Assembly: GCA_032173965.1 (NCBI GenBank)
Contig: JAVUNC010000006.1
Span: 16,527,528 to 16,591,527, forward strand
Direction of reading: 5' to 3'
Length of the DNA stretch: 64,000 bases
Origin: Sitta carolinensis
Lineage: Eukaryota; Chordata; Aves; Passeriformes; Sittidae
How positions within the stretch are numbered: the first letter of the stretch is position 1; every line of letters begins with the position of its first letter. Below, in pieces: positions 48,221 to 61,600 of this stretch. Under the pieces are notes generated by a model. The model searched no databases. It was not told the origin of the DNA and was given only the letters and a program-made list of their open reading frames with translations. The position numbers were made by a program, and so were the translations under genes.

Positions 48221-48870
48221 CCCATGGGAAACAGTTCTCCACAAACTACTGCAGTGTGGGGCACTGTTCCATGAGGTACAGTCCTTCAGGGACAGCCTGC
48301 TCGAGTGTGAGTCTCCTGGAGGATTACAAGTTCTACCAAGACACCTGCTCCTCTGGGCTCCTCTGTCCACAGGCCTGCAGGTCTCTGCCAGGAACCTGCT
48401 CCAGGACAGGTTTCTCCTGGGTTTACAGCCTTCTCTCAGGCATTCACCTGCTCCAGTGTGAGTCTCCTCCATGGGTTTCAGGTGCATTTCTGCATCTCCA
48501 TGGTCCTCCATGGACTGCAGGGGCACAGCTGCTACACCATGGTCTTCACCATGGGCTGCAGGAGAATATCAGCTCCAGTGCTTGGAGACCCTCCTCCCTC
48601 TCCTTTTCCACTGACTGTTCCTCTCACATATTGTCACTCTGCTCTTCTCTACAATCACATCTCTACAATGATTTTTGTTTGTTTCTTTAATAGGTTATCA
48701 CAAAGTCATTACCACCATTCTTGACTGACTTAGCCTTGACCAACAGCAAATCCATCCTGGTGCTGGCTGCCATTGGCTCTGCTGGACATGGCAGAAGCTT
48801 CTGGCAGCTTCTCACAGAAGCCTGCAGCTCCACACTACCAAAACCTGGCTATAAAAACACAATACAAAAA

Positions 48871-50679
48871 CTTACATTGTCTTTGGAAAGCTGTGCTGAA
48901 GATGCACTGACAGCCAAATTTAACCTCTGAACAAGACTTTAAGCCTCAATGAGACCCAAATATTGCTGCAGGACGTTCCTTGTTATGTGAAACCAATGTG
49001 CTTAAATATACCCATTGGCTCTGTATATGCTGTGCAAGAGGCACTTTTTGAGTTTGAAGTGAGTTGTTCAGAAGACACAGGAATACTGAAGATATATACA
49101 CTGCTCCCAAAATTTCTGAAAGAACAGGGTAGTTATAGCCCTTTCTCACCCAAGCACTACCCTCTGTCCTTTTTATGACTGGACACATTAGTTGTCTTAA
49201 ATACTTGCTGTTGTAATAATTGTAATTTAGAAGGAAAATATGCTATGCTATGTGCAAGAAGCAGGATAATTTTGTCAGAAAGAAATATTTTCTGAGATCA
49301 TCCATCAGAAGAGGAACTTCTGCTCTGCACTTGACTTCTTTATTGTCTTTAGCCTAGAACATTTTGTTCTGTCATCTTGCTGCTGCTGATTCATAATGTG
49401 CCTGGACTTTAATTTTTGTCTTGTCACAGCTACTGCTTACATTGTACACTGTAGATTCACTATGTCTTTCCCAATGATGTATACAGCTATATGTTGTTGT
49501 GATTATCATCTATATATACAAGTAATATAAGCTTTTGGGGTTTTATTTTCTTTCTTTTTTTTTTTATTCAATAACATCTGTGCCAGCTTCCAGTCATATG
49601 TACCACTTTCCCTTCTTCAGACCCAAACTGGCAATTCTCATCCTGAATAGCTTTAAAATTGCCCATAGCAATCAATGACAACTGAGGCATCACTAAAGAA
49701 TTTCTCTTATCTCCAAGCACCAATTTAGATCAGTCATTAAGCCTGAGTAAGCCTGAGCTGTCATAGCATTGTCCCTCATCACATGCTGTAAGCACAAAAA
49801 GTCAACTTCAAAATAAAATTTGTTCTATCTCTTACTACATTTTGTAATGGTCTAGTATGGATAAAAAAGTTTACTGAAATAGGACTGTCAATCTTTGGAA
49901 CACAGGTAACTATACAGACTTTTTTATCTAAGAAAGGCTACTCTACCTCAAATCTGATCCACATTAATTCATTTCCTTATATTTCTTCTTTTATGCTGTT
50001 TGATCTTGTTAGTGATGCATACCACATTGCTGTGTAAAGCCTATTTTATATAACCATATATTTTAGAAACATGAAAATAAATCACAATTAAATAGGAGAA
50101 GGAAAACATCTAAGTGTTTAAATACCAATTATATCAAACTTATTAAGAATATAGGTTTTCTTCTGCAGTGTCTCTATAGAAGCTTTCTTTCTTTGGGACA
50201 GTACTCAGTTTTAAAAGTGACAGTTGAAATCCTCTGCTTAGGTTGTATTTCTGAATTTACACTGAATTTTCAACCATCTTAAAAAAAAAAAAAAAAAAAA
50301 AAAGGTCTGGCAATTTTTATTTCTTTCTATTCTTTAGACTTTTTCTGAGCAGATTGAGGCTGAAAATAAAAATGTGGCTTTAATGGGTTTTTTGACTTTC
50401 TGACAATTATCTGATTGTTTGGTTAAGGCCTAGTTTGAAGAAAAAAATTTGTAAACACTCATAATTTACCATTTCTAAATGTTACAATATGCTTCAAGTT
50501 GTTTTGACATTTTTAGAAGATCCTAAATATAGAATTAAAAAGCTGATGCATTCAAATGTTGATGGTTTTTGGTTGTGTCAAACAAATGGTAATATGCTTT
50601 ATTAAACATATTTACCAACTGTCCTAAACAGGCAAGGAGAAAAAATAAGAGGAAACACTTGGAATGAAATGAAGAGAGG
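48871..50679. other. Spacer between the two repeat copies
   Basis: AT-rich sequence with short open frames and no recognisable gag or pol motifs. A 23-base A run lies at 50,281-50,303. It could be unrelated spacer or decayed internal sequence of the repeat family; I cannot decide. Confidence 0.5.
50281..50303. repeat. Poly(A) tract, 23 bases
   Basis: A run of 23 A between the two repeat copies, without a recognisable retroposon upstream. Confidence 0.9.
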
Positions 50680-51240
50680 GAGGTCACTTACCTCCTGCCA
50701 TCACAGGCAAAACAGTCTTGATTTGGAGAATATTATTTGATTTCCAACCTAAATAGATTTGCATGGTGAGAAACAAAACCAGAATTTACAATGGAACTTT
50801 TACCCTCACTGTCTCCGTTTTTTTTTTTTCAGTCTCCACTTCCCTCCTTCATTCCCATTTCTTCTACCCTGCAGCCTCTGAGCAGCGCAGAGGGCTTGCA
50901 GGGATGTGGTTATGGTTAGTACATAGCAGTTCCTCTTTGCTGCTTGTTGCTTCTCACATTTTCTTCCTGTTCCTGGGTGGGTTATCTTCACTGTCCTCAG
51001 TTCCTACGTGGGCTCTCCATGAGCTCCAATTCCTTCAGGAGATATCTATCTGCTCCAACAGAGCGTTCACCATGGGCTGCGCTGTATCTCTCTGCTCCAG
51101 AGAGGTCTCTCCATGGGCTCTAGAGGGAATCTCTGCTCCTGGTGCCTTGATTGCTGCCTCATACTCATTTTTCTCTAACCTGGATGTTTGTTCTGGTTTC
51201 TCACTTTTTCTTCCCTCACTCCTCACTCCAGCATATTTTT
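50680..51240 (+). mobile_element. Avian interspersed repeat copy B, partial and diverged
   Basis: Shares with copy A the motifs TGCCATCACAGGCAAAACAG (compare ACCATCATGGGCAAAACAGA), an open stretch of pyrimidine-rich text, TGGTTATGGTTAGTACA (compare GGTTATGGTCAGTTCA), and later CACCATGGGCTGCGC and CAGAGAGGTCTCTCCATGGG. It keeps the same order and orientation as copy A but lacks the right-hand end. The 163-codon frame at 50,763-51,254 on + is Ser/Leu-rich and follows from composition; I do not call it a gene. No flanking duplication was found. Confidence 0.55.
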
Positions 51241-54200
51241 CCTCTCGTTTTTAATTAAATGGGCTTTTAACCTACAAGATGTTCAGAAAGATTGATTTCA
51301 GGAATGTCTGTAGAGTAATGAGCAATGTGAGTAAGGACAGGATATAATACAAAAAATACATATTTCTCAGTGAAAAGAGAAAATGAAAAGACTATTATAG
51401 GATCTTCTCTAAGATATTTTCCCACATTTTTCAGTCTGCCATTATAAAATGTGGTAAATAAAATTTGCTGTGGTTTTTAAATCATCCCAGAATGCTCAAT
51501 ATTTGTGTTGAAAGACAGGAGCATATACAGATATGGTTTATGCAGGTTTTTTTGTCTCATAGCTGAACATATATACTCTAATGCATTCATTTATCATTTC
51601 TTAAATTTCCAAAATTATATCTCTTTTTAGATATTTTCTTTTTTATAGAGCAAGTTTCACCCCACCTTAACAAGTGAAAAAGAACACGGCATTAGATGCG
51701 AACATAACCAGACACAGATATTTCTGATTATCCACTATTCATCTGCAGTTATAGAAAGAAGAATAAATAAAAAAGAAGTGAACTGAAAAGCTTTCAGATG
51801 AATACATGTTATTATATATAGAATATGTGGAATACAGAGTTGTAAATTGAGGGATGGTTCTCAACTATAACATCTGTAACCTAGTCACAGTGACTGACAG
51901 GTTCATTCTTCAGCTATCAGGCCCCCAATGGCCAACCTCAAGGATATACCTTCCTAGGAGATGTATGCAAATATGTTTTGACTATGCTGCAGTGGTTGAT
52001 GCAAAAAGAGGGAAGTAAAAAGAAGTGCCACCAAATTATTCAGAAAATCTTGGTCTGGACTTTCATTAATGCTTTGAAAATTGTTCCATATACTGCACTG
52101 CACAGAGATGTGCTATAAATCTACAAATGGATCCACAAATTTTGTAAACAATCACTCAGAGATCTTGCTGGTTTTCTCACACATTGCAGTTATTTCAATG
52201 TTTCATTGCATATTTTATTAATATAAATAAATATCTACAAATGTAGTCTCATTTTCATAGTTCAGATTTATATGAAAGGAGAAAATTGAATTTTCAAAAG
52301 CAATCAATGGATTTAATTCTTCTGTTAGGGTTAGCCATTTTAGCATGTGAAGATGATAGAACATTTTTCATTCCTCATTTTGTGCCTAAATGCTTAGTAC
52401 TAATTGCAACCAAGAAAAGAAATGGAGTGAAGGAACCATTTTTATTACTTGCTTACTAAAAATGTCACTGTCTCAAAATGTTAAATACTACATAAAAAGC
52501 ATATTCAAATATATTTTTAATCTGTTCTAGCATGCCTCATAATTCAATTAACTAGAACACAGTAATTTCAAAGTACATATGCACACATTCTAGCTTGTAC
52601 AGCATAAACTACCTGCAAGTGTTCCTTTTTTTAAATTTTTACTCCTAATTAAGTCATGTCAGATTTGCTTTGACCAATGGGATTTATCTTACAGATCAAT
52701 AGATCTCTGAGAAATTCCAAGGTTTGGCTTCCATCCTTCCCTATGGAAGTAAAGCAGCGCACTGTGGACAGTAAAGCCTGAACAACATAACTGCATGTGC
52801 AGTTTGGCTTCCCTATCTTTGTTCAGTGTTTAAGCAGATGTTCCAGCTCAGTCAATTAACAACACTCCCTGACAGAATCACTTTTGCCTTGTGCACTCAG
52901 TTCACAGAAACATTGGTGGAAAAATCTAGTTTGTGAGCGATCTGTATCCACTTTGAACAACAGCAAATGATGATACGAAGTGAAAGTCAGCAAGTACTCA
53001 GACAGTCATGCTGCTCTGCTGTCTGGCATTCATTTCACAGTCTCAAATTCCCATATAGTATTACATGAGTTCTGAATCTGGTAAAAGGTGCTTAACTGAT
53101 ATCCTTGGGAAAAGAAATTGAACAACCATGTCATTACAAATTCTTTCTGTGACAGAAAGAAACAAGATTTTGAATCCTGATTAGATGTCAGTCTCATTTA
53201 ATTTTGGAGAAAAATGGAGATCATTAGCCCAGGTATGTAAAAAACCTTCTAATTTAGTCTTGAAAAATTTAGAACCCAAATAATGGAAATATTCAAGATG
53301 TATTGGGCTTGGCATCCCTTGGGTCATAAACAAACACAGTGGAAAAATAAATGGTTAATAGATAATTTGGAAATTTAAATTTTTTATGAACCCAGTGTGT
53401 TTCAGAACCACAGACTATCAGTAATTAATACTATATGAAGAAGTAATAGAGCTGCAGCAGTATCAGTCCAGATTATCAAACTTCTAAATAAGAAATATGA
53501 AGATTTAACTATAATTTGTAGCCATTTATGTGCTTAGTTACTTGTTTTATTGTGTATTGTTTTTAATGCTTAATCCTTAAATGTTCTTATTTTATTTCAG
53601 CTAGCAGAAAATGAAAGCATGATAATAATTACTGCTGATACCACTGAGGTAATTTAAAAAGTTGTACTTTCGTATTGCTGGAAGTAAATTTTTTTCTATG
53701 GTTATTACTTGAGCTTAAATCTAGCAAATATCTTCCTTCCACAAGTGTACAATACAAATATGGAAATGATGCAAGCTTAAATACATAGGATTCGTATATT
53801 TTCTGACTGCTTTAGTTGAGTTTCTTCTGTGAACTATTATAGACTGCGTTTCGTCTAATAAAAATTTTAAGCATGCGTAAAAATAAGGATGTTACATAAT
53901 TATATTAATTTTCAATTATTTTTATTTAAATACATTCTGAAATATTCTCATTGTCATTCTAATGCCATTCTTCAATTCCAAAAGTACATGTGAATTAGAT
54001 CCATGCCTAAATGAGGATTACTCACAGCTCTTTGCAGATACTAAAAAAAGCTTACACATTACAGTTAATCTTACTAGCTAATACTTGCCAACAACATTTA
54101 GTAAGGGATTAAGAAAGATTCAGGAAGTTCAATTCAGAAAAAAAATCCAAAGCAAAATAATTCTTCAGAAGTATGAAATGTTTTTATTATTGATATTAGC

Positions 54201-57200
54201 AAAAGATGTGCTAGATCCTGCTAAATATAACAAGGGAACCAGACTGACTGAAAGAAAAAAAAAAGATACTTTAAAGTCCCTTTGCAGGAGCAATTCCAGG
54301 GTAGTCCAAGGACACGAGTGCCTGACAAAGTTCAATGCAGTGACCAGTGCTCACCAACACTTTCAGTGCCCGGGCATAAAGACCCATGTCTGCTGTGTTG
54401 TCAACTGGTCTCTCTTGAGTGGCTGCATTGGTTAAATGTAGGTGAGCAGCAAAGAAAGGACAACAGGTGTGGGTATTCCATTTTTCAATAAAAGGCAAAA
54501 TCCCCCATGTTTGTGACACTCCTACTCTCTCTTCCTGTTAATTGCTGTTCTTGTTTGTGAAATAAAAATTGACAAAGAAGAAAAGAAGGTTTCTTCTTTA
54601 TCATCATATTTGTTTTCATGTGCTTTTCCTTCACTTAAAACCTTCTAAATTAGTGACTGTTTTGTTCACACAGTGCTGACATTTGCTGAAAAAATTCCAT
54701 CTCTTACAGCACAAAGACTAAAAAAGGAAATAGTCCTAAAGGATTATTATTCTTTTTCAGGTTTTCCAGTGCTTCTGCTTTCTTGGTGCTACATAACAAT
54801 GCATTTTGCATTACAGAACAAAGTACAATATACAGAATATAGGCTTCAAATAAAAGAAATGTTTTAGATAGCTCTGTTTTCTCACATATCTGTTCCAATA
54901 CAAGTGGGCTTGGTAATGAGCAGCAGCTGAAATTTAGGTCTGTTTTCAAATAACACACTCCTTTTGACCAAGAGGTTTCCACATGATCAGAATTTAGAAG
55001 TGAAAACACATCCCATCTTTCCTTTTTCCTTAAAAAGTTATTTATATCTAATGTTAACAACTGTTGGATACTGATCTGTCTACTGTAGAACAGTGCAGTG
55101 TATTGTAGAAGCAGGAACCCATAAAATAAAATCTTATTAAAACAGACATTTTCATGCTTGCACCATAAGATTGTTGGCATGGGGGAATATCCACACACAG
55201 TTTCTGAGACATTGCCTTTTTCCAGTCAGCAAACAACTTGTAAATGTCCAACCACCAAATGAAGGATCAAGGTGATTTGGAAACTAAGAGGTGCTCATAA
55301 GAAGATGAAGACTGAACTCTAATCTGTTCACACATTCTCGAAGGCTCTTTGACTGACAAAAGGGAGGGAAAGCCATTTGTTCCCTTCTATGTCCAAAAGA
55401 CCTTGTAAGTGCATAATTACCTTTCTTCAGTGGTCACCTGGGATAACATTTTTTCTCCACCTTCCTCTTTTCCAATCTAAGTCTAAAATATCCTTTTTCT
55501 TTCTAGTGCTTACTGCCCTTCTAAGGCCTCCAGGGTAGCAGAAGGTAAGAAATAATAACAGAATAAGAGTAATCTTTGCATCACTCATGCAGATCCAGCA
55601 CATGTTCTCTGTAGCAATAAGAAGGGAATGTGTTCCGCCTTTCTCAGTTACTAATTTTATGTTACCTGTTACAACTTTGCAAAACTACTGTGTGCTTTAG
55701 CTCTTCTTTAGATGTCTGAAGATATCTAGAACACTAATTGTAGATATTTTTAATTTTAAATTCTTGAACCAGTGTGTGTTTCCCAAATCACAGGTTGTTA
55801 ATAAGAAGACTGTACTCACCTTCTATCCTAATATTTGACTTGTAATCATCTGTAGTGTTTAGTTGGACAAGACTGTCTGTGGCCAGAATACTGTGCTATT
55901 CCCTTAGTACTGCCTTTCAGCCTACAACACTCTGTGGCATTGAGTGTTTCTGAGCTGGAATTGGTATTTTTGCCTTTGAAAATAACATAAAATCTGTTAT
56001 TTTCATGACAATTTGATAACTTGATAGTGGAAACGAAGAAGGTGTATTTACCTGAGGCCCAAAACCTTGCAACTGTATTCATTTTTGTATTCATCCCAGG
56101 CTATCTGGCATTTACTGAGTTTTATGAAGAATATAATTGCAGAGGTTTGAGTTTACAATAGACACATTATTTGCTTAAGACTCAAAGGTTGTGAATGAAT
56201 TAATGGGATCGTAACAAAGACCACAGTGGGAAAAGCAGGGAGGAGACATGGAATACAGTGCTGAGTGGCAGCAAATATATGACTGACAGCGACTTCTAAG
56301 TTGTAATTACTGCAAAGTTCAAAACTAAGTGAATACTGAAAGTCTTTGTCTTTGTCTGCAGGGACAGCTCCTGCAGAAAGCACGAAGACCCAAAGATAAC
56401 ACGCGACACACTGAAGTGCCTTTCTGTGGCTCTGAGAGGTATCTTTTATATTACACAAAATACTGTTTATTTCTTGGTGTTGTAAGCTTGTACATATACA
56501 TGGAGTGAATATTATGCACCATGTTATGGCCATAAAACTGGTAGAACCCATTCCTTTAAGAATTTTCCCAGCAATACTAAATTCTGTCTAAAGAGTTCAT
56601 TCCTACCCCTTAGGAAAAGGGTTTTGTTCAGTTTTCTTCCAACTACCTCTGAATGCTCCATCTGTTTGAAATATTTGAAATTTGAAATATTTGAAAACCA
56701 GCTCTTTTTCTATATTATCCTGACATCCACAGGAGCAGTGAAGACCACAAAGAAGTGGAAGGTAGGAGGATAACCAGAAACACATAAACTAAGTGAAATT
56801 CAGATGGCTGGCAATGCTTCTGTCTTGAATTAAATACAATGTTTGACATGCAAAATGAGGGTCAGCAGGCAGCTATAGCTAATCTGCACCAGCTTGGAGG
56901 TAGTAGAAATTTTCAAAACTTCTTTATTTCCCTGTCCATCTCTCTTGATAATATGACAACAAAGAGCTTTAGATGACACCAATCATTGAAGAAACTGAAG
57001 CTTTGTAATCTCCTCAGTGAAGTAGCATAAAGAGGGATGCAGTACTTTTACTGCAATTTTACTGCACTCTTTTTCCTCTGCAAAGAGCAGAATGGTATGA
57101 AGTACTTGATATTTTATTTCATCTTAAACAATGTAATTCTTTGGTACAGCAGCAATTTCTACCTGTCCTAATTGATCACAGACAATAAAAGCCTGTTTCT

Positions 57201-58369
57201 TTGGCCAACACTTTGATAGAAAAGCTTCTGAGCAGAGTACTGAGCTCCTGCAGCACAGTATGGTCAAAACATTTTAATAGATGTTTTACTTGCTACCTCA
57301 CATAGTATTTTAAGTTGCAAGGCTTTATGTAAAAAATTTCTTAAGTGGATTCAGCTATATAGATGCAAAGACATTTTGTATGCAAGCAAAAAATCTGATC
57401 TAGACCACAGCCTAAACATTTTGTAATTTTAGCAGGTATTTATCAGAGGTTCTGTAAATTACCTGGAATTGTTTGCCTCAAAATTTTCTCATTGCAATGA
57501 AAATTTTTTCCTGCCTTTATTCATGAAAGGGAATTTAAACTAACATGCAAAACCCCTCAAAATATCTTGGATACATAAATATTATGATGAACAAATGTAT
57601 TGATTTTCAGTGCTCTGACATAATTTATCTAGAAAATTAAGCCATAGCTTGCATACAAAACATTTTTAAAATTGAAAATGTTAAAGATGTAAGAAAAAAA
57701 TCTGTATAAAAACATTATCTATGTAGAAAATAATTTTCTGTTTCAAGCTTCTTTTTTTTTTTTCTTTTCCAAACGCGGAACAAACCACAGAGCCATCAGA
57801 GTAAAAACACTAAAAAATAGTACAGAATTTTTTTCAAAATGGGATTTATTGATAGTGCTAGTATCAGTGTGAAAATTTTATTCTGTGTTAGTTTACGTCT
57901 TATCATACCACTCTTTGTCTGAACTATAACAGCTGCTCAAGAGTGTTCCACAAGAACAAATGAAGACTTCATATAAAATGGATGCCTTAATCAGTGGAAT
58001 CAACAAATATATGAGGAAAAGTGGAGAAAAGGCTGAAGGTCAGATGGATTCCCAGTGGGATCTGTCTAAACCTCACCCAAATGATGCTTTCTATCTCTGT
58101 ACAATTCTGCAGTGGCTGAAGAAAAATGACATCAAAATCAGTTGCCTTGTTTATTTGGAACTTCTGAAGTGGACCTCTATCTAATAAGCTGGGAAGAAAC
58201 TAGTTTCCTTGAGTTCCATCTTGAATTCGACACCTGCCTGTCCTTCAAATCTCTTAATCACTGTATGTGCTTGTAGGCAAATACTTTCTCACTTTCTCAC
58301 TAGGACTCAAGAGAATTAATGTGAAATCATATAAAAGTGAACATGAAATCCCAGAAAGTCAGAGTCAAA
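51241..58369. other. AT-rich intergenic desert
   Basis: No supported gene. Somewhat less AT-rich patches at about 54,270-54,530 and 56,150-56,450 carry open frames of 69-132 codons with no recognisable domain. A 74-codon frame on + at 57,960-58,184 is protein-like in composition but isolated. Confidence 0.55.
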
Positions 58370-58650
58370 GTGGAAGAAACCTTAACTAATCATTTAGTCT
58401 TGAAGGCAGCCTCAGCTGCATTTCCATGATGAGGTGTATATGTTTTTCTAACAGGCTTTTAAAAGCACCTAATAATGGCTATTTTGCAATCTCTCTTGGC
58501 AACCTGATCAGCAACTTGCTTAGGAACCATTTGTGCAGAGCTTTGGTTAGGAAAAGCCATGAAGTCTTCTTTAGAGGCGACTGAGCTTCTTCTGAGCAAA
58601 TATAAGAAAAACTCTCACTCCCAATCAAGCCCCTCTACTGAGGCTGGCAG
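58370..58650 (+). mobile_element. Possible ancient CR1-like LINE relic
   Basis: The run CTAATAATGGCTATTTTGCA followed by ATCTCTCTTGGCAACCTGAT resembles the old CR1/L3 pattern (a blank-then-CTTGGCAACCTG segment), and GGTTAGGAAAAG comes at the expected distance downstream. The match is loose, made from memory, and the boundaries are approximate. Confidence 0.35.
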
Positions 58651-61600
58651 AGGGTAAAGGATGATGACATGTTTAATGTGGAAATCTCTTTACCCTAATG
58701 GCAGCATGTGAAACTCAGGATGCCTGTGGATCAGACTTTCATTCTTCTGTTGGCCTTCTGCCCCATGTAGTCACGTTCAGCAACAGGACAGGACAGTGAC
58801 ATGAAAGCCAGGAAGGATAGCCCTTCTAAATGCAACTTTTGACAAACATCCAGTCTGATTCTTTAAGCTTGTATTTTTTTTTATTACCTATGCATCCATC
58901 TATCTATCTAGCTAGCTACAAAATCAAATTTATGCAGTGACTTCTTTTGCAGTTTCTAATTTTGAATATTGCAATAATCCAAACAATCCACTCACCAAAA
59001 TAAAAGCAGTCATCCTTGCTGAAAATTCACCTTGGGGTTTATGCCCTTAGACATGTCTCATTTGAAGATCAGTAGGGTGTCCTTTGAAGTAAAAGAATAA
59101 TAAGAAGAGTTCAGCCCAAGCAGTATTCTATTAAAAGATGTTTCTATAACCAGTGTGGATAAAATCTTGGATTTACAAGATGATCAAATACCATGATGAA
59201 TGCATATATGCAAACATGCACAAAAATATCATATAAGTTAAGTTTTTATTAAAAGAAGTTTTTAAGAAAAAGAAAGTGTGAACAGCAAGTTAAAACAGCA
59301 GTGCTTTGAAGAACTAGTAATGCTTTCTGGTATGAAATGCGCAAAAATATGTGTGGTGTAATAGAGAGAAAAAGAGAGAGAGAGAAAGAGAAATAGAAGT
59401 TGTTCAGGGCTTTAGCACCCTGAGGGAAAAATTAGTCACATTGTCCAGGAAACTTATTACTTTCTATTGGAAAATTTGATGCTTTAACTGTCATTAAAAA
59501 TAATTCATTATATAAGGTGTTCGAATGCAATTAATACTGCACAGAGGAAATGTATATGGTTAAAATCTCCCACAGAATTAAATTCAGCTTAGATTTAGGC
59601 TTTGGAAATTATTTAGTTCCTAGTTATTCTTCACGCATATTCTAAAAAATACATATTTAAGGGTTGTTGCTTTGTTGCTAAATTTTCATTCCTCTTCACC
59701 TAGCAGATAATTGAGGATTTTGATGCTTTTAACTCCATATATTTTCTTCTATTTTGATACTTGTGAAATGGAAAAAAATCAACATATGAAATGTGATGAA
59801 AAGACCAAGTAATTTTTTTAATCCACAAAAATAGTAACCATGATTTTTAATTTTATTTTTTTTTAATCCACAAAAATGTAATAGAAAATAATTGGGAAAA
59901 AGAAACCCAAGAATATCCCTTCTTCCTGACAAAAAAATTAACTCAAACCCAAACGCAAAATGCACCAGAACTAAGAGTTAAATCTGAAATAAAATATGAA
60001 AGCATCATTATTCTCAGCAGCTCTACAATCCCCATTCAGTTCTAAACCAAAATGATTTCCAGTTAGGCCCCTATTAAATTTCAGCACAACATTAGGCTTG
60101 GCATGCAGTGTCCAAACTTAGCCTCTAAGATTTTGTACTGTACTTTATTTAGATATGGATGACCAAGGAAACTCATCAAAAGTACAAGTTCTCTTACATT
60201 TTATAAAGTATGGATTGATAGAATATTTAAAGGGTAAGCTTGCTTTCTTCTTACTTCACTTCCTGTTGTAAGTATTCATGTGTTGGGTTTCTTCTCCAGA
60301 ATTTTTCTCTTAATAAAAGGTTTAATACTTACTTAAGGGTGAGTACCATGCTCACAATCAAAGACCACTATTCAGGATAAGACCAAAGATTTTTTGCCTA
60401 ATTATTTTCTCTTCCCTACTCTGTCTTACCACAAGCAAGAAGGCATTTGTTCTTGTTTCATGGGGTGTTCTAATACTTCCAATAACCCTAAATATAAACA
60501 TGGATGAGCAACTAAAATCTGCATTTTTTATAACCTTTTTTATTGTGTTATGTATAATGTCATTTTTTATTTACCTGCATTCCATTTTGAACACAGCTAT
60601 AAAATTTAGTTCTTAAATGTCAGTAATAACTCATACCACAAAGAATATGAAATGAAGGGCAAAGCTTACGCAAAAGTAAATTAACTGAATTCAAATTTTA
60701 TCAGGGATATATAGAGAAATGTTCTGCTGTGTATATGATAGTGAATTATCTGCCTTTTGCATTTACCTTTATACTGCAGACTCAGATGGGATAAACTATA
60801 TGCCATAATATACTACCAGGTAAAAAGAGACATTCTTCAATCATGTTTAACTGCATTCATAGGAAAGGCAAATGCTTCAGTATTGTTGTCTACAAGTCAG
60901 AGAGCTCGTCTGCTACAGCTACACAGAGACATTCAACTCCGTAGCATAATTAAACTGCAGCAGGCTGCACATGTCTCCAGCAAATTAATCTGGCATTCAG
61001 CAGTACCTGGAGAGTAGGAAAACTAGGAGTTTGTTTAAAGGCTGCCTTTGGAGGCCAGGCAGAAATCTGTGCTTCTGCCTGCTGTGCCTCTGTTTGCAAT
61101 TACCAGTTTTGGGCATCACTGGCTATAGGAGCCCAGAAGAAAAAGGTGATACCTGTGTCTCAAACACCAATTGCTGGATAGCCGTGGAGCCAGCCAAGGA
61201 CTGGTGGTAAGGACACAGTGAAAACTGGCAAGAAAAAACACGATGTTCCTGGTTTATACTTCAGTCAAAAATATGGAAAATCAGTCATAAGCCAAAGGAT
61301 AGTTTTAATACCTCCAATTTTATGGCAGAGTTATTTCCTATGTGTTAATGCTTTTTCCCAAGTCTATTTCATATCTCATGCTGAGCTTCAGTCTCTTAAA
61401 TGTTTACTGTTATTATCTTCATTCTGATACTTCAAAGCTAGCTCAGGAATTTCTGCACAGGTTTCTGTCATCTATTTTTTACTTCAGTCAACACATTTTA
61501 GAGGCCTAACATAAAATTTCAGCCTTTGGCACCACGGTTTTATTCTGCCAGTGAATCTTTACAAAATTAATTAAAAAAACCCACCTGTAATTTGAAAACT

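Larger units (their letters stand above)
47440..48870 (+). mobile_element. Avian interspersed repeat copy A, probably LTR-retrotransposon derived
   Basis: This stretch has many features of a long interspersed repeat I recall from bird genomes: it opens near GGTTGACCCTGTCTGGATAC, passes CAGCTGGACAGGGAAGAGAA and CCATCATGGGCAAAACAGA, then a block of repeated motifs of the kind CTGCTCCAGTGTGAGTCTCC and CCATGGGCTGCAGG (about 47,820-48,570, excluding the insertion), and ends near GGCAGAAGCTTCTGGCAGCT and CCAAAACCTGGC. Open frames on both strands (48,186-48,690) follow from the internal repetition and lack stops by composition; none encodes a recognisable protein. It is interrupted by a younger solo LTR at 47,883-48,214. 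Classification as LTR-related is from memory and unverified; boundaries are approximate. Confidence 0.65.

Noticed and set aside
50763..51254. 163-codon Ser/Leu-rich + frame
   Set aside because: Lies in interspersed repeat copy B; composition effect, no domain or retroviral motif.
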